A stretch of 6,758 bases of DNA, from contig CAMUBM010000042.1 in the NCBI GenBank assembly GCA_947087145.1, positions 1 through 6,758 of the forward strand, in the 5' to 3' direction. The notes beneath the pieces were generated by a model. The model was not told where the DNA came from. It saw only the letters and a list, made by a program, of their open reading frames with translations, and did no database searches. This document shows, in pieces, positions 5,875 to 6,758 of the stretch. Position numbers and translations under genes: made by a program. Source of the DNA: an uncultured Mycoplasmatota bacterium. Lineage in GTDB: Bacteria; Bacillota_I; Bacilli_A; RF39; UBA660. Position 1 is the first letter of the stretch. Every line of letters begins with the position of its first letter.

Positions 5875-6369
5875 ATGGCGAGCGCAAAAGTTCTGGAAGC
5901 AAAAAAATCAGTAGTTACTGAAATTACCGATAAGATTAAGAATAGCGAATCAGTAATTTTATTCCAATACCAAGGCTTAACTGTTGCTGATTTAAGCGCG
6001 TTAAGAGGAAAATTAAGAGATGCGAATGCTGAAGTAAAAGTATATAAAAATACATTATTAAAAAGAGCAATCGACGATCTTAATCTTAACCTAGATGGTT
6101 TCTTAGAAGGACCAAATGCAATTCTTTTTGGTAAAGATTTACTAGAACCAATCAAAGTAATTGCAGACTTTGCTAAAGAACATGAAAAATTGGAAATCAG
6201 AGTAGGAATTATCAGCGGAAAAGAAGCTGATATCAATACCATTCGTGAGTATGCAAGTATCCCATCAAGAGATGGATTACTTACTATGCTTGCTGGTGGC
6301 ATGATACAATATGTTAGAGATTTAGCAATAGGATTAAACCTATTAGCTGAGCAAAAAGAAGAAAATTAA
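5875..6369 (+). CDS. rplJ: Ribosomal protein L10 (uL10)
   Basis: Scaffold of the ribosomal stalk: the N-terminal domain binds 23S rRNA next to L11, and the C-terminal helix carries the L12 dimers that recruit translational GTPases. At 164 residues it is near the usual 165-175. Family marks are YQGLTVADL (32-40), LRGKLRDA (43-50), VYKNTLLKRA (56-65) and EGPNAILFG (78-86). The C-terminal helix (about 130-160) is hydrophobic and ends in a short charged tail. A strong AAGGAGG site (5863-5869) is five bases before the ATG. It shares a transcript with rplL and is controlled by the L10 leader, so the L10-L12 complex it forms with its neighbour is probably its own regulator. Confidence 0.98.
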   Translation: MASAKVLEAKKSVVTEITDKIKNSESVILFQYQGLTVADLSALRGKLRDANAEVKVYKNTLLKRAIDDLNLNLDGFLEGPNAILFGKDLLEPIKVIADFAKEHEKLEIRVGIISGKEADINTIREYASIPSRDGLLTMLAGGMIQYVRDLAIGLNLLAEQKEEN

Positions 6370-6386
6370 ATAAGGAGGAATATAAA

Positions 6387-6758
6387 ATGGCAAAATTAAC
6401 AAAAGAAGATTTTATTAGTGCTTTAAAAGAAATGACTATTCTTGAAGTAAAAGAACTAGTCGATGCAATGAAAGAGGAATTTGGAGTAGACCCAAGTGCT
6501 GTAGCAGTTGCTGCTGCACCTGATGGTGGAGCAACTGAAGATGCAGGTTCTGCAACAAAAACAGTAGTACTTAAAAGTGCTGGTGGAAACAAAATTGCAG
6601 TTATTAAATTATTAAAAGAAATTACTGGTCTTGGATTAGTAGAAGCAAAAGCACTAGCTGATAATGGTGGAAACATTAAAGAAAACGTAGCTAGTGATGA
6701 AGCAAATCAAATTAAAGCACAATTAGAAGAAGCCGGAGCAGAAATCGAATTAGCTTAA
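6387..6758 (+). CDS. rplL: Ribosomal protein L7/L12 (bL12)
   Basis: Multi-copy stalk protein that contacts EF-Tu, EF-G, IF2 and release factors. It has 123 residues, a normal length. The N-terminal dimerisation helices (about 1-33) bind L10. An alanine- and glycine-rich hinge (about 38-57) follows. The globular C-terminal domain (about 58-123) shows VVLKSAGGNKIAVIK (60-74) and the factor-binding ITGLGLVEAKAL (79-90), ending AGAEIELA. The hinge contains Asp, Gly and Thr residues (PDGGATEDAGSA) besides alanine. AAGGAGG (6372-6378) lies eight bases before the ATG, and the gap from rplJ is 17 bases, so the two are co-translated under the L10 leader. The TAA stop is the last codon of the window, so the gene is complete. 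Confidence 0.98.
   Translation: MAKLTKEDFISALKEMTILEVKELVDAMKEEFGVDPSAVAVAAAPDGGATEDAGSATKTVVLKSAGGNKIAVIKLLKEITGLGLVEAKALADNGGNIKENVASDEANQIKAQLEEAGAEIELA

Noticed and set aside
5871..6302. Minus-strand reading frame inside rplJ
   Set aside because: Lies opposite an unmistakable L10 gene; same reasoning for the minus frames at 5518-5709 (rplA) and 6314-6676 (rplL).
1..6758. TGA read as tryptophan (mycoplasma code)
   Set aside because: All tryptophans at family-conserved or coding positions use TGG, no gene has an in-frame TGA, and all stops are TAA.
1..6758. CRISPR array, tRNA, rRNA, insertion sequence or phage genes
   Set aside because: No regularly spaced repeats, cloverleaf-like segments, terminal inverted repeats or transposase/integrase motifs were seen.

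Overview
This is an AT-rich window with all eight genes on the + strand. All eight stop codons are TAA. Tryptophan is written TGG and no gene contains an in-frame TGA, so the standard bacterial code applies rather than the mycoplasma code. Purine-rich AGGAGG-type ribosome sites, a Spo0A orthologue and the L11-L1-L10-L12 cluster point to a low-GC Gram-positive (Bacillota) from an endospore-forming lineage. The divergent glycolytic enzymes and a large unrecognised protein suggest a poorly sampled member, but the exact lineage cannot be read from this window.

Layout. Bases 1-1686 hold the 3' part of pgk (5' end outside the window) and a tightly coupled tpiA that starts at TTG. Together they form the end of a glycolytic operon. 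Bases 1808-2578 encode Spo0A, the phosphorelay response regulator that starts sporulation. Its leader carries a possible promoter and three 10-bp-phased GACA repeats. Bases 2660-4207 encode a 515-residue protein I cannot name. It appears to carry two helicase-associated-like N-terminal repeats, a Cro/CI-type helix-turn-helix, a helical middle and a second C-terminal helix-turn-helix, and it has its own extended -10 promoter.

Bases 4208-6758 are the ribosomal stalk and L1-arm cluster: rplK, rplA, rplJ, rplL. It is split into two transcription units, each with its own promoter and feedback leader. The rplK-rplA leader contains a hairpin that copies the L1-binding site of 23S rRNA, so L1 probably represses its own operon. 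The rplJ-rplL leader is a recognisable L10 leader with an intrinsic terminator. The 5' end of the leader has an exact 11-nt complement to the 3' arm and tail of that terminator, which gives a visible attenuation switch. Its promoter is a full-consensus TTGACA-17-TATAAT whose -35 box lies inside the last codons of rplA.

The best candidates for something new are the unnamed double helix-turn-helix protein beside spo0A, the long acidic C-terminal extension of L11, and the altered active-site loops of the triosephosphate isomerase.
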